Positions 50,779 to 58,764 of a stretch of DNA of 64,000 bases are shown one piece after another; the first letter of the stretch is position 1, and each line of letters begins with the position of its first letter. A model generated the notes under the pieces. That model was not told the origin of the DNA and ran no database searches. It saw only the letters and a list, made by a program, of their open reading frames with translations. A program made the translations under genes and the position numbers. The stretch comes from Allosphingosinicella deserti (GTDB lineage Bacteria > Pseudomonadota > Alphaproteobacteria > Sphingomonadales > Sphingomonadaceae): contig NZ_PXYI01000006.1 of the NCBI RefSeq assembly GCF_003012735.1, forward strand, positions 248,001 to 312,000, given 5' to 3'.

Positions 50779-51717
50779 ATGACCGCCGATCTCGCCATCC
50801 TTTACGAACACCCGCTCTGGTTCGAGCCGCTCTTCGCCGCGCTGGAGCGGCGGGGGATCGGCTTCATCAAGATTCCGCTCGGCGATCACCATTTCGATCC
50901 CGCCGGCAGCCCGCCGCCGGCGCCGGTGATCCTCAGCCGCGTCGCCATGTCCGGCTTCCTGCGCGAGCCCGAGCACGGAATCTTTTACGCGGAAGCGCTG
51001 CTCGATCATTGGCGGCGGCAGGGCGCGACCGTGCTCAACGGACCGGAGGTGCTTGCCATCGACAGCTCGAAGGCGCGGCAGCTCTCGCTGATCACCGGGC
51101 TCGGCTACGCCATTCCGGAGACCCGCGCCGTCCACCGCGGCCGCGATCTGCTCGCCGCCGCCGAAGGCATGGCCTATCCGTTGCTGGTCAAGGCGAATAT
51201 CGGCGGGGCAGGGGCGGGCATCCTCCGCTATGCCAGTCGCGACGAGCTGGCGCGATCCGTCGCCGACGGCACGCTGCCCGACAGCATCGACAAGGTGCTG
51301 CTGCTCCAGGACTATGTCCCACCGCGGGGCGGCACGATCACCCGCATCGAGACGCTCGGCGGCAAGTTCCTCTACGCGCTCGAAGTCGAGAGCAAAGGCG
51401 ACGCCTTCGATCTCTGCCCGGCCGATGCCTGCCTCGCCCAGCCTGGCCGCGCCGCCATCGGCATGCGCGCCGTCACCCCGCCGCCTGCCTTGATCGAAGC
51501 GTCGGAGAAGATCGCGCAGGCGGTCGGCATGGACGTTGGTGGCGTCGAGGTCGTGGTCGACGATCGCGATGGCGTCGCCCGCTTCTACGACATCAACGGC
51601 CTCTCCAATTTCGTGGCGAAGCCGCTGGACGTGCTCGGCTGGGATCCGCACGAGCGCCTGATCGATATGCTCGCGGCCGCGATCGCGGCACGCTCCGACA
51701 CGAGGACATCAGCATGA
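50779..51717 (+). CDS. ATP-grasp ligase-like protein
   Basis: A 312-residue ATP-grasp enzyme related to RimK and glutathione synthase. The ATP-binding loop is seen in P-L-L-V-K-A-N-I-G-G-A-G-A-G, and the Mg-binding C-terminal segment in V-E-V-V-V-D-D then F-Y-D-I-N-G-L-S-N-F, where Asp and Asn normally hold the metal. Such enzymes join a carboxylate to an amine using ATP; the substrate here is unknown. ATG 50779 is the first start after the repeat. The stop overlaps the next gene's ATG by four bases, so its product works with an LLM-class flavin oxidoreductase. No carrier, peptide or biosynthetic gene identifies the pathway. Confidence 0.8.
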   Translation: MTADLAILYEHPLWFEPLFAALERRGIGFIKIPLGDHHFDPAGSPPPAPVILSRVAMSGFLREPEHGIFYAEALLDHWRRQGATVLNGPEVLAIDSSKARQLSLITGLGYAIPETRAVHRGRDLLAAAEGMAYPLLVKANIGGAGAGILRYASRDELARSVADGTLPDSIDKVLLLQDYVPPRGGTITRIETLGGKFLYALEVESKGDAFDLCPADACLAQPGRAAIGMRAVTPPPALIEASEKIAQAVGMDVGGVEVVVDDRDGVARFYDINGLSNFVAKPLDVLGWDPHERLIDMLAAAIAARSDTRTSA

Positions 51718-52751
51718 GGTTCGGTTACTGGATGCCGGTATTCGGCGGCTGGCTGCGCAACATCGAGGACGAGGGGATGGAGGCGAGCTGGGACTATGTC
51801 CGCCGCCTCACCCAGCGCAGCGAGGCGACGGGGTGGGATCTGTCGCTGATCGCCGAGCTCAATCTCAACGACATCAAGGGCGTCGAGGAGCCGGCGCTCG
51901 ATGCCTGGTCGACGGCGGCCGCGCTGGCTGCGGTGACCAGCGAGATCGAGCTGATGGTTGCGGTGCGCCCGAACTTCCACCAGCCCGCTCTGTTCGCCAA
52001 GCAGGCGGCGAACATCGACAACATCTCCGGCGGACGGCTGGCGCTCAACGTCGTCTCCTCCTGGTGGGCGGACGAGGCGACCCAGTACGGTCTTCAGTTC
52101 GATCAGCATGACGATCGCTACGCCCGCACCCGCGAGTGGCTCGAAGTACTCGATGGCCTGTGGACGCAGAAGCGCTTCAGCTACGAAGGCGAACGCTATC
52201 GGCTGAAGGATGCGATCTGTGAGCCGAAGCCGGTCAAGAAGCCGCGGCCGACCATCTACGCGGGCGGCGAGAGCGAAACCGCGAAGACGATGATCGCCAC
52301 CCAGTGCGATGCCTATGTGATGCACGGCGATCCGGTCGAGGCGATCCGCCCCAAGGTCCGCGACATGGCGGAACGCCGCGCCCGCGTCGGCGGACCCGAC
52401 ATGCAGTTCGGCATGGCGGCCTATGCCATCGTCCGCGACAGCGAGGCCGAGGCGAAGCGCGAGCTCGCGCGGATCACCGCTCTGCCGCCGCAGCCGCCCA
52501 AGGGCTTCGACAATTTCGACCAATGGCTGTCCGGCACCGAGCTGGAGCGCGAATTGAAGCTTCAGGAATATTCGGTGTCGAACCGCGGCTTGCGCCCGAA
52601 CCTGGTCGGCACGCCCGAGCAGGTGCAGGAGCGGATCGCCGAATATGAGGACGCCGGGCTCGATCTCCTGCTGCTGCAGATGAGCCCGCAGGCGGAGGAG
52701 ATGGACCGCTTCGCCGCTCAGGTCATCCAGCCGATGAAGGCGGCGGCTTGA
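51714..52751 (+). CDS. LLM-class flavin-dependent oxidoreductase
   Basis: A 345-residue luciferase-like monooxygenase (bacterial luciferase/SsuD superfamily). F-G-Y-W-M-P-V at the N-terminus, A-V-R-P-N-F-H-Q-P, then G-G-R-L-A-L-N-V-V-S-S-W-W and Y-A-G-G-E-S-E fit the flavin-binding TIM barrel of alkanesulfonate-monooxygenase-like enzymes. It needs reduced FMN from a separate reductase, which is not encoded nearby. ATG 51714 sits in an ATGA overlap with the ATP-grasp gene. The pair may degrade or modify one compound; sulfonate use is possible but cannot be told from other LLM reactions. Confidence 0.87.
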   Translation: MRFGYWMPVFGGWLRNIEDEGMEASWDYVRRLTQRSEATGWDLSLIAELNLNDIKGVEEPALDAWSTAAALAAVTSEIELMVAVRPNFHQPALFAKQAANIDNISGGRLALNVVSSWWADEATQYGLQFDQHDDRYARTREWLEVLDGLWTQKRFSYEGERYRLKDAICEPKPVKKPRPTIYAGGESETAKTMIATQCDAYVMHGDPVEAIRPKVRDMAERRARVGGPDMQFGMAAYAIVRDSEAEAKRELARITALPPQPPKGFDNFDQWLSGTELERELKLQEYSVSNRGLRPNLVGTPEQVQERIAEYEDAGLDLLLLQMSPQAEEMDRFAAQVIQPMKAAA

Positions 52752-52854
52752 GCCTCTGCTTGCGACGAGCGGTGCGACTGCCTAATCGGCCGGTGTTTGT
52801 GGACATGCGGACGGGAGACGGACGGTTTCTGAGCAGGCAAAAGGCAGCAACGTG

Positions 52855-54219
52855 ATGTGGGGCGGCCGCTTCGGCGGGGGCCCGTCGGCACTGATGCGCG
52901 AGATCAACGCATCGATCGGCTTCGACAAGCGCTTCTGGCGCGAGGACATCCAGGCCTCGAAGGCGCATGTCGCGATGCTCGGCGCCCGCGGCATCGTCGC
53001 CGCCGAAGATGCGGAGACGATCGCGCGCGGTCTCGACACCATCGCCGGCGAATATGCGCAAAGCGGCGTTCCCGAGGATATTGCGCTCGAAGACATCCAC
53101 ATGCATGTCGAGGCGCGGCTCGCCGAGCTGATCGGTCCGGTCGCCGGGCGTCTCCACACCGCTCGATCCCGCAACGACCAGGTGGCGACCGACTTTCGCC
53201 TCTGGGTGCGCGCCGCGATCGACGAGGTCGATGCCTCGCTCGCCGCCTTCCAGCGGGTGCTCGTCGCCCGCGCCGAGGAGCATGCCGAAAGCGTCATGCC
53301 CGGCTTCACCCATCTCCAGGCGGCGCAGCCGGTGACGCTCGGCCACCATCTGCTCGCTTATTACGAAATGATCCGGCGCGATCGCTCGCGCTTCCGTGAT
53401 TCCCGCGCCCGCCTCAACGAGCTGCCGCTCGGCTCCGCGGCCCTGGCCGGGACGTCGTTTCCGCTCGACCGCGAGGCGACGGCGCAAGCGCTCGGCTTCG
53501 ATCGGCCGACCGCCAACAGCCTCGATGCCGTGTCTGACCGCGATTTCGCGCTCGATTACCTGATGTCGGCGACTCAATGTTCGCTGCACCTGTCGCGCCT
53601 CGCGGAGGAGCTGATCATCTGGGCAAGCCAGCCGTTCGGCTTCGTCAGCCTGCCCGATGCCTTTTCGACCGGCTCGTCGATCATGCCGCAAAAGCGCAAT
53701 CCGGATGCCGCCGAACTCGTCCGCGGCCATGCCGGTCGCATCGCTGGCGCGATGACGTCGCTGGTGATCACGATGAAGGGCCTCCCGCTTGCCTATTCGA
53801 AGGACATGCAGGACGACAAGCCGCCGGTCTTCGAGGCGCACGACCTGCTGATGCTGTCGATCCAGGCGCTGGCCGGCATGGTCGAGCAGACCCGTTTCCG
53901 CACCGATCGGATGCGTGCCGCCGCCGAGGTCGGGTTCTCCACCGCCACCGATCTTGCCGACTGGCTGGTCCGCGTTGGGGGAATCCCGTTCCGCGAGGCG
54001 CACCACATCACCGGACGCGCGGTGAAGCTTGCCGAGGAGCAGGGGATCGGCCTGTCCGATCTGGAGCTTGGGGCGCTGCAGGCGATCGACGCCCGCATCG
54101 ACGCGAGCATCTACGACGTGCTCACCGTCGATGCTTCGGTGCGCAGCCGGACCTCTTATGGCGGCACCGCGCCGGATCGCGTGCGCGAGCAGGTCGAGCG
54201 CGCCAAGCGCGACATCTGA
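52855..54219 (+). CDS. argH: Argininosuccinate lyase
   Basis: A 454-residue argininosuccinate lyase, which splits argininosuccinate into arginine and fumarate in the last step of arginine synthesis. The fumarase-superfamily signature [12 protein letters not shown] begins at residue 273. T-A-R-S-R-N-D-Q and [10 protein letters not shown] are the other two conserved substrate regions. ATG 52855 is used; a GTG directly before it is in frame and equally possible. Length is normal. It stands alone in a housekeeping context, and a stem-loop follows at 54238. Confidence 0.95.
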   Translation: MWGGRFGGGPSALMREINASIGFDKRFWREDIQASKAHVAMLGARGIVAAEDAETIARGLDTIAGEYAQSGVPEDIALEDIHMHVEARLAELIGPVAGRLHTARSRNDQVATDFRLWVRAAIDEVDASLAAFQRVLVARAEEHAESVMPGFTHLQAAQPVTLGHHLLAYYEMIRRDRSRFRDSRARLNELPLGSAALAGTSFPLDREATAQALGFDRPTANSLDAVSDRDFALDYLMSATQCSLHLSRLAEELIIWASQPFGFVSLPDAFSTGSSIMPQKRNPDAAELVRGHAGRIAGAMTSLVITMKGLPLAYSKDMQDDKPPVFEAHDLLMLSIQALAGMVEQTRFRTDRMRAAAEVGFSTATDLADWLVRVGGIPFREAHHITGRAVKLAEEQGIGLSDLELGALQAIDARIDASIYDVLTVDASVRSRTSYGGTAPDRVREQVERAKRDI

Positions 54220-54237
54220 GCCGCCGGGGTGAACACG

Positions 54238-54271
54238 CCGGCGCGAGCAGGACGCAACGCGCTCGCGCCGG
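54238..54271. terminator. Stem-loop after argH
   Basis: A perfect 11-bp stem (CCGGCGCGAGC / GCTCGCGCCGG) with a 12-base loop lies between the convergent argH and small-peptide genes. There is no T run, so termination is likely but not certain. Confidence 0.55.
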
Positions 54272-54291
54272 GGTCCGCCTCCGGGACCGGC

Positions 54292-54408
54292 TCAAGCGAG
54301 CCCGCCGCCGAGGGTGAGCAAGGTGGTGTTGAACAGGCTGATCGTGCAGCCGAACGCCATGACGGCGACGATGCACGATCGAAGACGACCTGAAAACTGA
54401 ACTGCCAT
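54292..54408 (-). CDS. 38-residue membrane peptide
   Basis: A small protein of 38 residues starting at ATG 54408 with GGGAGA seven bases upstream. Basic residues at the N-terminus (Q-F-S-G-R-L-R-S) precede one hydrophobic helix (C-I-V-A-V-M-A-F-G-C-T-I-S-L-F), and the tail is G-G-G-L-A. The open frame extends further upstream, but only this start has a ribosome site. It could be a single-span inner-membrane protein or an unrecognised leader. The function is unknown to me. It lies between argH and recJ in an otherwise empty 400-base stretch. Confidence 0.55.
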   Translation of the reverse strand: MAVQFSGRLRSCIVAVMAFGCTISLFNTTLLTLGGGLA

Positions 54409-54631
54409 AACGTATCTCCCGATGGGTGTGGCCGATCGGCCGGATGGCGCCCTTCTGGAGATCTCCTGTGACAGTGCTATGCCGCGCTGCCGCGAGAAAG
54501 GTGTCGATTGTGGCAACCACTGTAGGTCGGCAGAGCAGATCGGCCGGGCGGCGGGTGCCTGATTTTCCACAGCTTTCTCGGGTGTTGGGATTCACGCGGG
54601 ACTCGCGATGCGCTACGCTGTGGAGATGCTG

Positions 54632-56404
54632 ATGGCCTCCACTCTCGTCTGCGGCGTGTCGCGATCCATTCTCGGCCAGCCCTGGCACTGGCGCGGAGCG
54701 GCGGCGGACGGCTTCGATGCCGGCTTCCAGGCCGATGGCCTCGTCGATCAATTGCTGATGGCGCGCGGCGTCGTGCGCGCCGAGCTGGATCGTCATCGCA
54801 CTCCGACGATCCGCGGCTTCATGCCGGATCCGTCGATCTTCCGCGACATGGATGCGGCCGCCGAGCGGCTCGCCGACGCGATCGAGGCGAAGCAGAAGGT
54901 GGTCGTGTTCGGCGATTATGACGTCGACGGCGCGACTTCGGCGGCCCTGCTGATCCGCCTGCTGCGCGATCTCGGCGGCAATCCGGGTGCCTATATCCCC
55001 GACCGGCTGATGGAGGGTTACGGCCCATCGGGCGAAGCGCTCGTCCGGCTCGGCCGCGACGGGGCCGATCTGGTCGTCACCGTCGATTGCGGCGCGCAGG
55101 CCTTCGAGGCGCTCGACATGGCCAAGGCCGCCGGAGTCGAGGTGATCGTCGTCGATCATCATAAATGCGCGAGCCGGCTCCCGGTCGCGAGCGCGCTGGT
55201 CAATCCCAACCGGCTCGACGAAGCCGACGAAGCGGCCGCCCACGGTCATCTCGCCGCGGTCGGAGTCTGCTTCCTGCTCGGCGCGGCGCTGATCCGGGTG
55301 CTGCGCGCACGGGGCTTCTTCGCCGACCGGCCCGAACCGAAGCTGATCGATCTGCTCGATCTGGTCGCGCTCGGCACCGTCGCCGACGTCGCCCAATTGC
55401 GGGGCCTCAACCGCGCCTTCGTCACTCAGGGCCTCAAGGTGATGGCGCAGCGGCGTAATGTCGGCCTGACAGCCCTGATCGAGGCCTCCCGGCTCACCAA
55501 GGCGCCGACCTGCACAGATCTCGGCTTCGCGCTCGGGCCCCGCATCAATGCCGGCGGCCGGGTCGGCAAATCCGATCTCGGCGTGCGGCTGCTGACCACG
55601 CAGGATCCGGAGGAAGCCCGCGGCATTGCCGCCGAGCTCGACCGGCTCAACGAGGAGCGCAGGGCGATCGAGCTGATGGTGTGCGAGGCGGCCGAGCAGA
55701 TCTGCCAGACCAAGGCCAACCGCGCGGTCGCGGTGGTTGCAGGGGAGGGCTGGCATCCCGGCGTGATCGGGATCGTCGCCGGCCGGCTCAAGGAGAAGAT
55801 CGGCCGTCCCGCGATCGTCATCGCGATCGGCGAGGACGGCATCGGCAAGGGATCCGGCCGCTCCATTTCGGGCGTCGATCTCGGCGCGGCCGTGCTCGCC
55901 GCCAAGGACAGTGATCTGCTCGTCGCCGGCGGCGGCCACGCAATGGCCTGCGGAGTCACCATCGCCGCCGACCGCATCGATGCCCTCGCCGATTTCCTCG
56001 AGGAACGGCTCGCCGCCGACGTGACCCGCGCTGTCGACGGCCGCGCGCTGAAGCTGGATGCGGTGCTCGCGCCGGGCGGGGTTTGCCCGAACTTGTGCGA
56101 CGCGCTCGATCAGGGCGGCCCCTACGGCGCCGGTTGGCCCGCGCCGCGGGTGGTCGCCGGACCGGTGCGGATCGTCAAGGCGGATATCGTCGGCAACAAC
56201 CATCTCCGCCTGGTCGTCTCCGGCGACGATGGCCGCCGAATCAAGGCGATCGCCTTCCGCATGGCCGACAGCGAACTCGGGCAGGCGATGCTCGCCGCGC
56301 CGTCGCACCGCAAGCTGTGGATCGCCGGCCGGATCAAGCGCGACGAGTGGGGCGACCGGGTCGCCGCCGAAATGCACCTCGAAGATGCCGCCTGGGCCGA
56401 CTGA
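54632..56404 (+). CDS. recJ: Single-stranded-DNA-specific exonuclease RecJ
   Basis: A 590-residue RecJ, the 5'-3' exonuclease of recombination and mismatch repair. DHH-family motifs are complete: G-D-Y-D-V-D-G-A-T-S (motif I), V-D-C-G-A, D-H-H at 175-177 (V-V-D-H-H-K), D-L-V-A-L-G-T-V-A-D (motif IV), and the DHHA1 motif G-G-G-H-A-M-A-C-G. A C-terminal OB-fold follows. GGAG lies six bases before ATG 54632; ATG 54626 or 54608 would add 2 or 8 residues. No operon partners. Confidence 0.95.
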   Translation: MASTLVCGVSRSILGQPWHWRGAAADGFDAGFQADGLVDQLLMARGVVRAELDRHRTPTIRGFMPDPSIFRDMDAAAERLADAIEAKQKVVVFGDYDVDGATSAALLIRLLRDLGGNPGAYIPDRLMEGYGPSGEALVRLGRDGADLVVTVDCGAQAFEALDMAKAAGVEVIVVDHHKCASRLPVASALVNPNRLDEADEAAAHGHLAAVGVCFLLGAALIRVLRARGFFADRPEPKLIDLLDLVALGTVADVAQLRGLNRAFVTQGLKVMAQRRNVGLTALIEASRLTKAPTCTDLGFALGPRINAGGRVGKSDLGVRLLTTQDPEEARGIAAELDRLNEERRAIELMVCEAAEQICQTKANRAVAVVAGEGWHPGVIGIVAGRLKEKIGRPAIVIAIGEDGIGKGSGRSISGVDLGAAVLAAKDSDLLVAGGGHAMACGVTIAADRIDALADFLEERLAADVTRAVDGRALKLDAVLAPGGVCPNLCDALDQGGPYGAGWPAPRVVAGPVRIVKADIVGNNHLRLVVSGDDGRRIKAIAFRMADSELGQAMLAAPSHRKLWIAGRIKRDEWGDRVAAEMHLEDAAWAD

Positions 56405-56442
56405 TCCGGATCAGGAAAGTCACCTAAGCCGCGCGCCGGTGG

Positions 56443-56471
56443 TTGACCGAAGCGATTTCCCCGCCTAATGC
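56443..56471 (+). promoter_or_regulatory. Sigma70-type promoter of tRNA-Glu
   Basis: TTGACC and TAATGC are spaced by 17 bases, with the -10 box 44 bases before the tRNA. Confidence 0.6.
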
Positions 56472-56515
56472 CCGCCCCGCCGATGCGCGGACGGAGTTCC
56501 TCCGTTCTTCAATTT

Positions 56516-56591
56516 GGCCCCATCGTCTAGCGGTCTAGGACGTCGCCCTTTCACGGCGAAAACACGGGTTCGAGTCCCGTTGGGGTCACCA
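56516..56591 (+). tRNA. tRNA-Glu (anticodon UUC)
   Basis: A 76-base tRNA with 3' CCA encoded. The acceptor stem GGCCCCA pairs with TGGGGTC, the discriminator is A, and the anticodon stem encloses the loop CTTTCAC with anticodon TTC. The T-arm reads ACGGGTTCGAGTCCCGT, and the D-arm has the GG of AGCGGTCTAGGA. All stems fold normally. Confidence 0.97.
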
Positions 56592-56822
56592 TCGCGGAAG
56601 AGCTTCTGCCTTTCTGCTGTCTCGGTCGTAATCTCCCTCAGCGAAGATGTCCTCCGGCGCTGCACCCCCCGGTGATCTCGGGTTGCCACAACCGACCTGC
56701 GGCCGCGACGGCATGCCCGGTGATCCAACATGAATAGCGATCGCCGCAAGTCAAGGTTTACGCCGCGGCACAGCGTAGTGCTGCACCGCGGCGGGTGATC
56801 TCGGTCGGCTGGCCGGTACGGA

Positions 56823-57863
56823 TCAGACGTAGACGATGAGGTCGATCTGGCAGGTGTTTGCGGACCCGTTCGATCTCTTGTGCAGGCTCGCCGGAACGTC
56901 GGTGATGAGCTTCTTCACGTGGATTCGTGTGCGGCTTTCCATCGTGAAGACGGGTTTGCCGACACCGATAGCGGTCACCTCGTCGAGCTCGACGACGGCG
57001 TCATCGCCGACCCAGATATGGGTTCCGGTCGGGTTCTCGCTGGTGATGTTGGTGCCGGTGATGTTGTGCCAGAAGCCGAAGTTGCGCTTCGATCGTCGAG
57101 ACGTCACGTTCTCGAGATGCACGGTCCCCTTGAGGTCGAGGTTGCGATCGGTGGAGTCCTCGACCACCAGATTGCGGATGGTGCCCTGCGAGCCGCCCTC
57201 GGTGCCGAAGCCGTCGCCCTGGCGATAGATGGACGTGCCGTCGGGCCTGTACTCCTGGGCCATTCGGAAGCCGCGAATGGTGCCGTTCTCGACCAGGAAG
57301 TTGGTCACCCCGGTGAAGGTGATGCCGACGGGTGTTTCCGGCTGGAGGTTCTCGACGGCACTCTTGGTGATCTCGAAATCACGAAACGTGACGTTGGAAC
57401 CGTTACGGAGCCTTGCGCCGTCGCGGCCCACATTGGTGAACTTGACCCGCTCGACCCGCATGTTGGTCACATCGCAACCGGCGTCGAACTCGATCGCCCG
57501 TTTGGGTCCATCGATCCAGCGGTCGGTGATGACGATGTCGGCGACGTCGGTGGTGTAGCGATAGACGCCGTTCAAGGTTGGCGGAAAGGACTCCATCGGC
57601 GGAGCCGGAGGCGGAGGAAGCACTGCCGTGGCGTCGCTATGCTTGGCGTAGCAATGGAATCCTTCTGCCGCTCCGACGTAACGCAAGAGCGTCAGCGGCA
57701 CGCCTGAGGGTTCCTTGAGCTTCACGATGCCGCCATCGCACGGAAATGCGTCGGAGCTGTTCGCACGGAACAAACCGTCTGTGCGCGCAGTCACGAGTGC
57801 AACCGATACGACGAACAGGTCTCCCGGGGAGATGATGGCGCTACCAGCTGGAGTGGCTGTCAA
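56823..57863 (-). CDS. Right-handed beta-helix protein, phage- or surface-like
   Basis: A ~346-residue protein with an N-terminal beta domain (S-P-G-D-L-F-V-V-S-V-A-L-V, Y-V-G-A-A-E-G-F-H-C-Y-A), a proline-rich linker (P-P-P-P-A-P-P), and a parallel beta-helix of repeated V-x-N-x-x-(I/V) rungs, such as D-I-V-I-T-D-R, F-R-D-F-E-I-T-K and V-E-N-G-T-I-R-G-F. Such folds occur in phage tailspikes, pectate-lyase-like enzymes and surface polysaccharide binders; no catalytic site is evident. No signal peptide is seen. The start is unclear: TTG 57863 is the first canonical codon, but the frame stays open to 57902 and looks protein-like there (I-T-R-K-E-F-P-I-S-L). Its position near tRNA-Glu, with a gene-poor stretch beyond, hints at acquired DNA. 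Confidence 0.65.
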   Translation of the reverse strand: MTATPAGSAIISPGDLFVVSVALVTARTDGLFRANSSDAFPCDGGIVKLKEPSGVPLTLLRYVGAAEGFHCYAKHSDATAVLPPPPAPPMESFPPTLNGVYRYTTDVADIVITDRWIDGPKRAIEFDAGCDVTNMRVERVKFTNVGRDGARLRNGSNVTFRDFEITKSAVENLQPETPVGITFTGVTNFLVENGTIRGFRMAQEYRPDGTSIYRQGDGFGTEGGSQGTIRNLVVEDSTDRNLDLKGTVHLENVTSRRSKRNFGFWHNITGTNITSENPTGTHIWVGDDAVVELDEVTAIGVGKPVFTMESRTRIHVKKLITDVPASLHKRSNGSANTCQIDLIVYV

Positions 57864-58386
57864 CGAAATAGGAAATTCCTTTCTTGTGATCTTGTCGCGA
57901 GATCATCGGATTCGCGTCTGGTGTGACTCTGCGGGGCTGTGCACGCGTTGAGAGGGGCGCCTTCCTCTCCGCATGACTTGGTGGAGACTTTTATCAGCGA
58001 TCATCCTGATGTTGCCCAAATCGCATTATCTGGATAGGCTGTCAAGCGAAAATCGCAACATCGCTTTGGCGCAGGGGAGGATCGGCAAAGGCGCGCGCTG
58101 CGCCGATCACATTCCGATACCCTGTCCCATAGGTGCTCGGTGGCCCCGAGCAGGATCGTCGCCGCCAGGTTCCTGATCCGTCTGGAACCGAGCAGATCGG
58201 TAAAGACATCTCGCAAGGGCACCGGCAGCCTTCTGGAAGGCACGCTCTCGACCTGCTCTGGCCCACTCAACCCCGGATGCCGGTCGGGTCGCCTCGTTTC
58301 CGGAACGGTGATCACCAGACCGAGTTGGTGTGATGCTTGCAGCGTTCCTGCCCTTTCCGGGGGGTGAGGGCGTTGGAGTGCTCGCG

Positions 58387-58421
58387 ACGCCCTGTCGAAC
58401 CTGTGTTCGGCAGGGCGTTTT
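58387..58421 (+). terminator. Strong stem-loop with T tail in the gene-poor stretch
   Basis: ACGCCCTGTCGAAC and GTTCGGCAGGGCGT form a 14-bp stem (one G-T pair) with a CTGT loop, followed by TTTTC. It looks like a rho-independent terminator, yet no gene ends just before it, so it might belong to an unannotated small RNA. Confidence 0.55.
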
Positions 58422-58481
58422 CGTACACGGAAGCGTGGAACCTTGTTCCGGTCGAGGTGTTCAACCCTCGACGGCGCACCT

Positions 58482-58494
58482 CCCCCCCCCCCCC
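58482..58494. repeat. Homopolymer of 13 cytosines
   Basis: An uninterrupted C13 run 270 bases before the M48 gene, between two hairpins. Such tracts slip during replication, and miscounting by the sequencer is also possible. Confidence 0.7.
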
Positions 58495-58513
58495 GGAGCG
58501 TCGATCACTCTAC

Positions 58514-58544
58514 AGCGCCCCGCCTCCCCCCGGCGGGGCGCTTT
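58514..58544 (+). terminator. Second stem-loop in the gene-poor stretch
   Basis: AGCGCCCCGCC and GGCGGGGCGCT form a perfect 11-bp stem around a TCCCCCC loop, with a short TT after it. It may be a terminator or part of an upstream leader of the peptidase gene. Confidence 0.45.
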
Positions 58545-58764
58545 CACGTGGGGCGCACTTCAAGAGCACGCGCTACCCTCGCAAGATTGTCCGAGCCGAT
58601 GGGTTGCCGCGAGGCACGCGCACGCGGCAATCAGCCATCGGGCGAGCGAACGCTCCGACGGCGCGCCTCCGACGACTTGTGGTCTCGGCTTCAAGCTCGC
58701 TAATGCGTGGAACGGGAGATCGGCGCTGCAGACGCTGCGCGATCGATGAGACAGGGGAGCATCG

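Larger units (their letters stand above)
57903..58764. other. Gene-poor stretch of about 0.86 kb
   Basis: Several short open frames overlap here in all frames, but none has a ribosome site, a consistent reading or a recognisable product. The right half contains two strong hairpins and a 13-base C run, annotated separately. The left half (57.9-58.3 kb) shows no feature I can support; it could be decayed coding sequence. Confidence 0.5.

Noticed and set aside
56592-56822. Possible attachment-site duplicate of the tRNA-Glu 3' end
   Set aside because: I looked for a second copy of the T-arm sequence in the window and found none, so no att site can be claimed.
58130-58330. Possible 4.5S/SRP-like RNA suggested by GGAAGG within paired flanks
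   Set aside because: The conserved symmetric and asymmetric loops of SRP RNA are not present.
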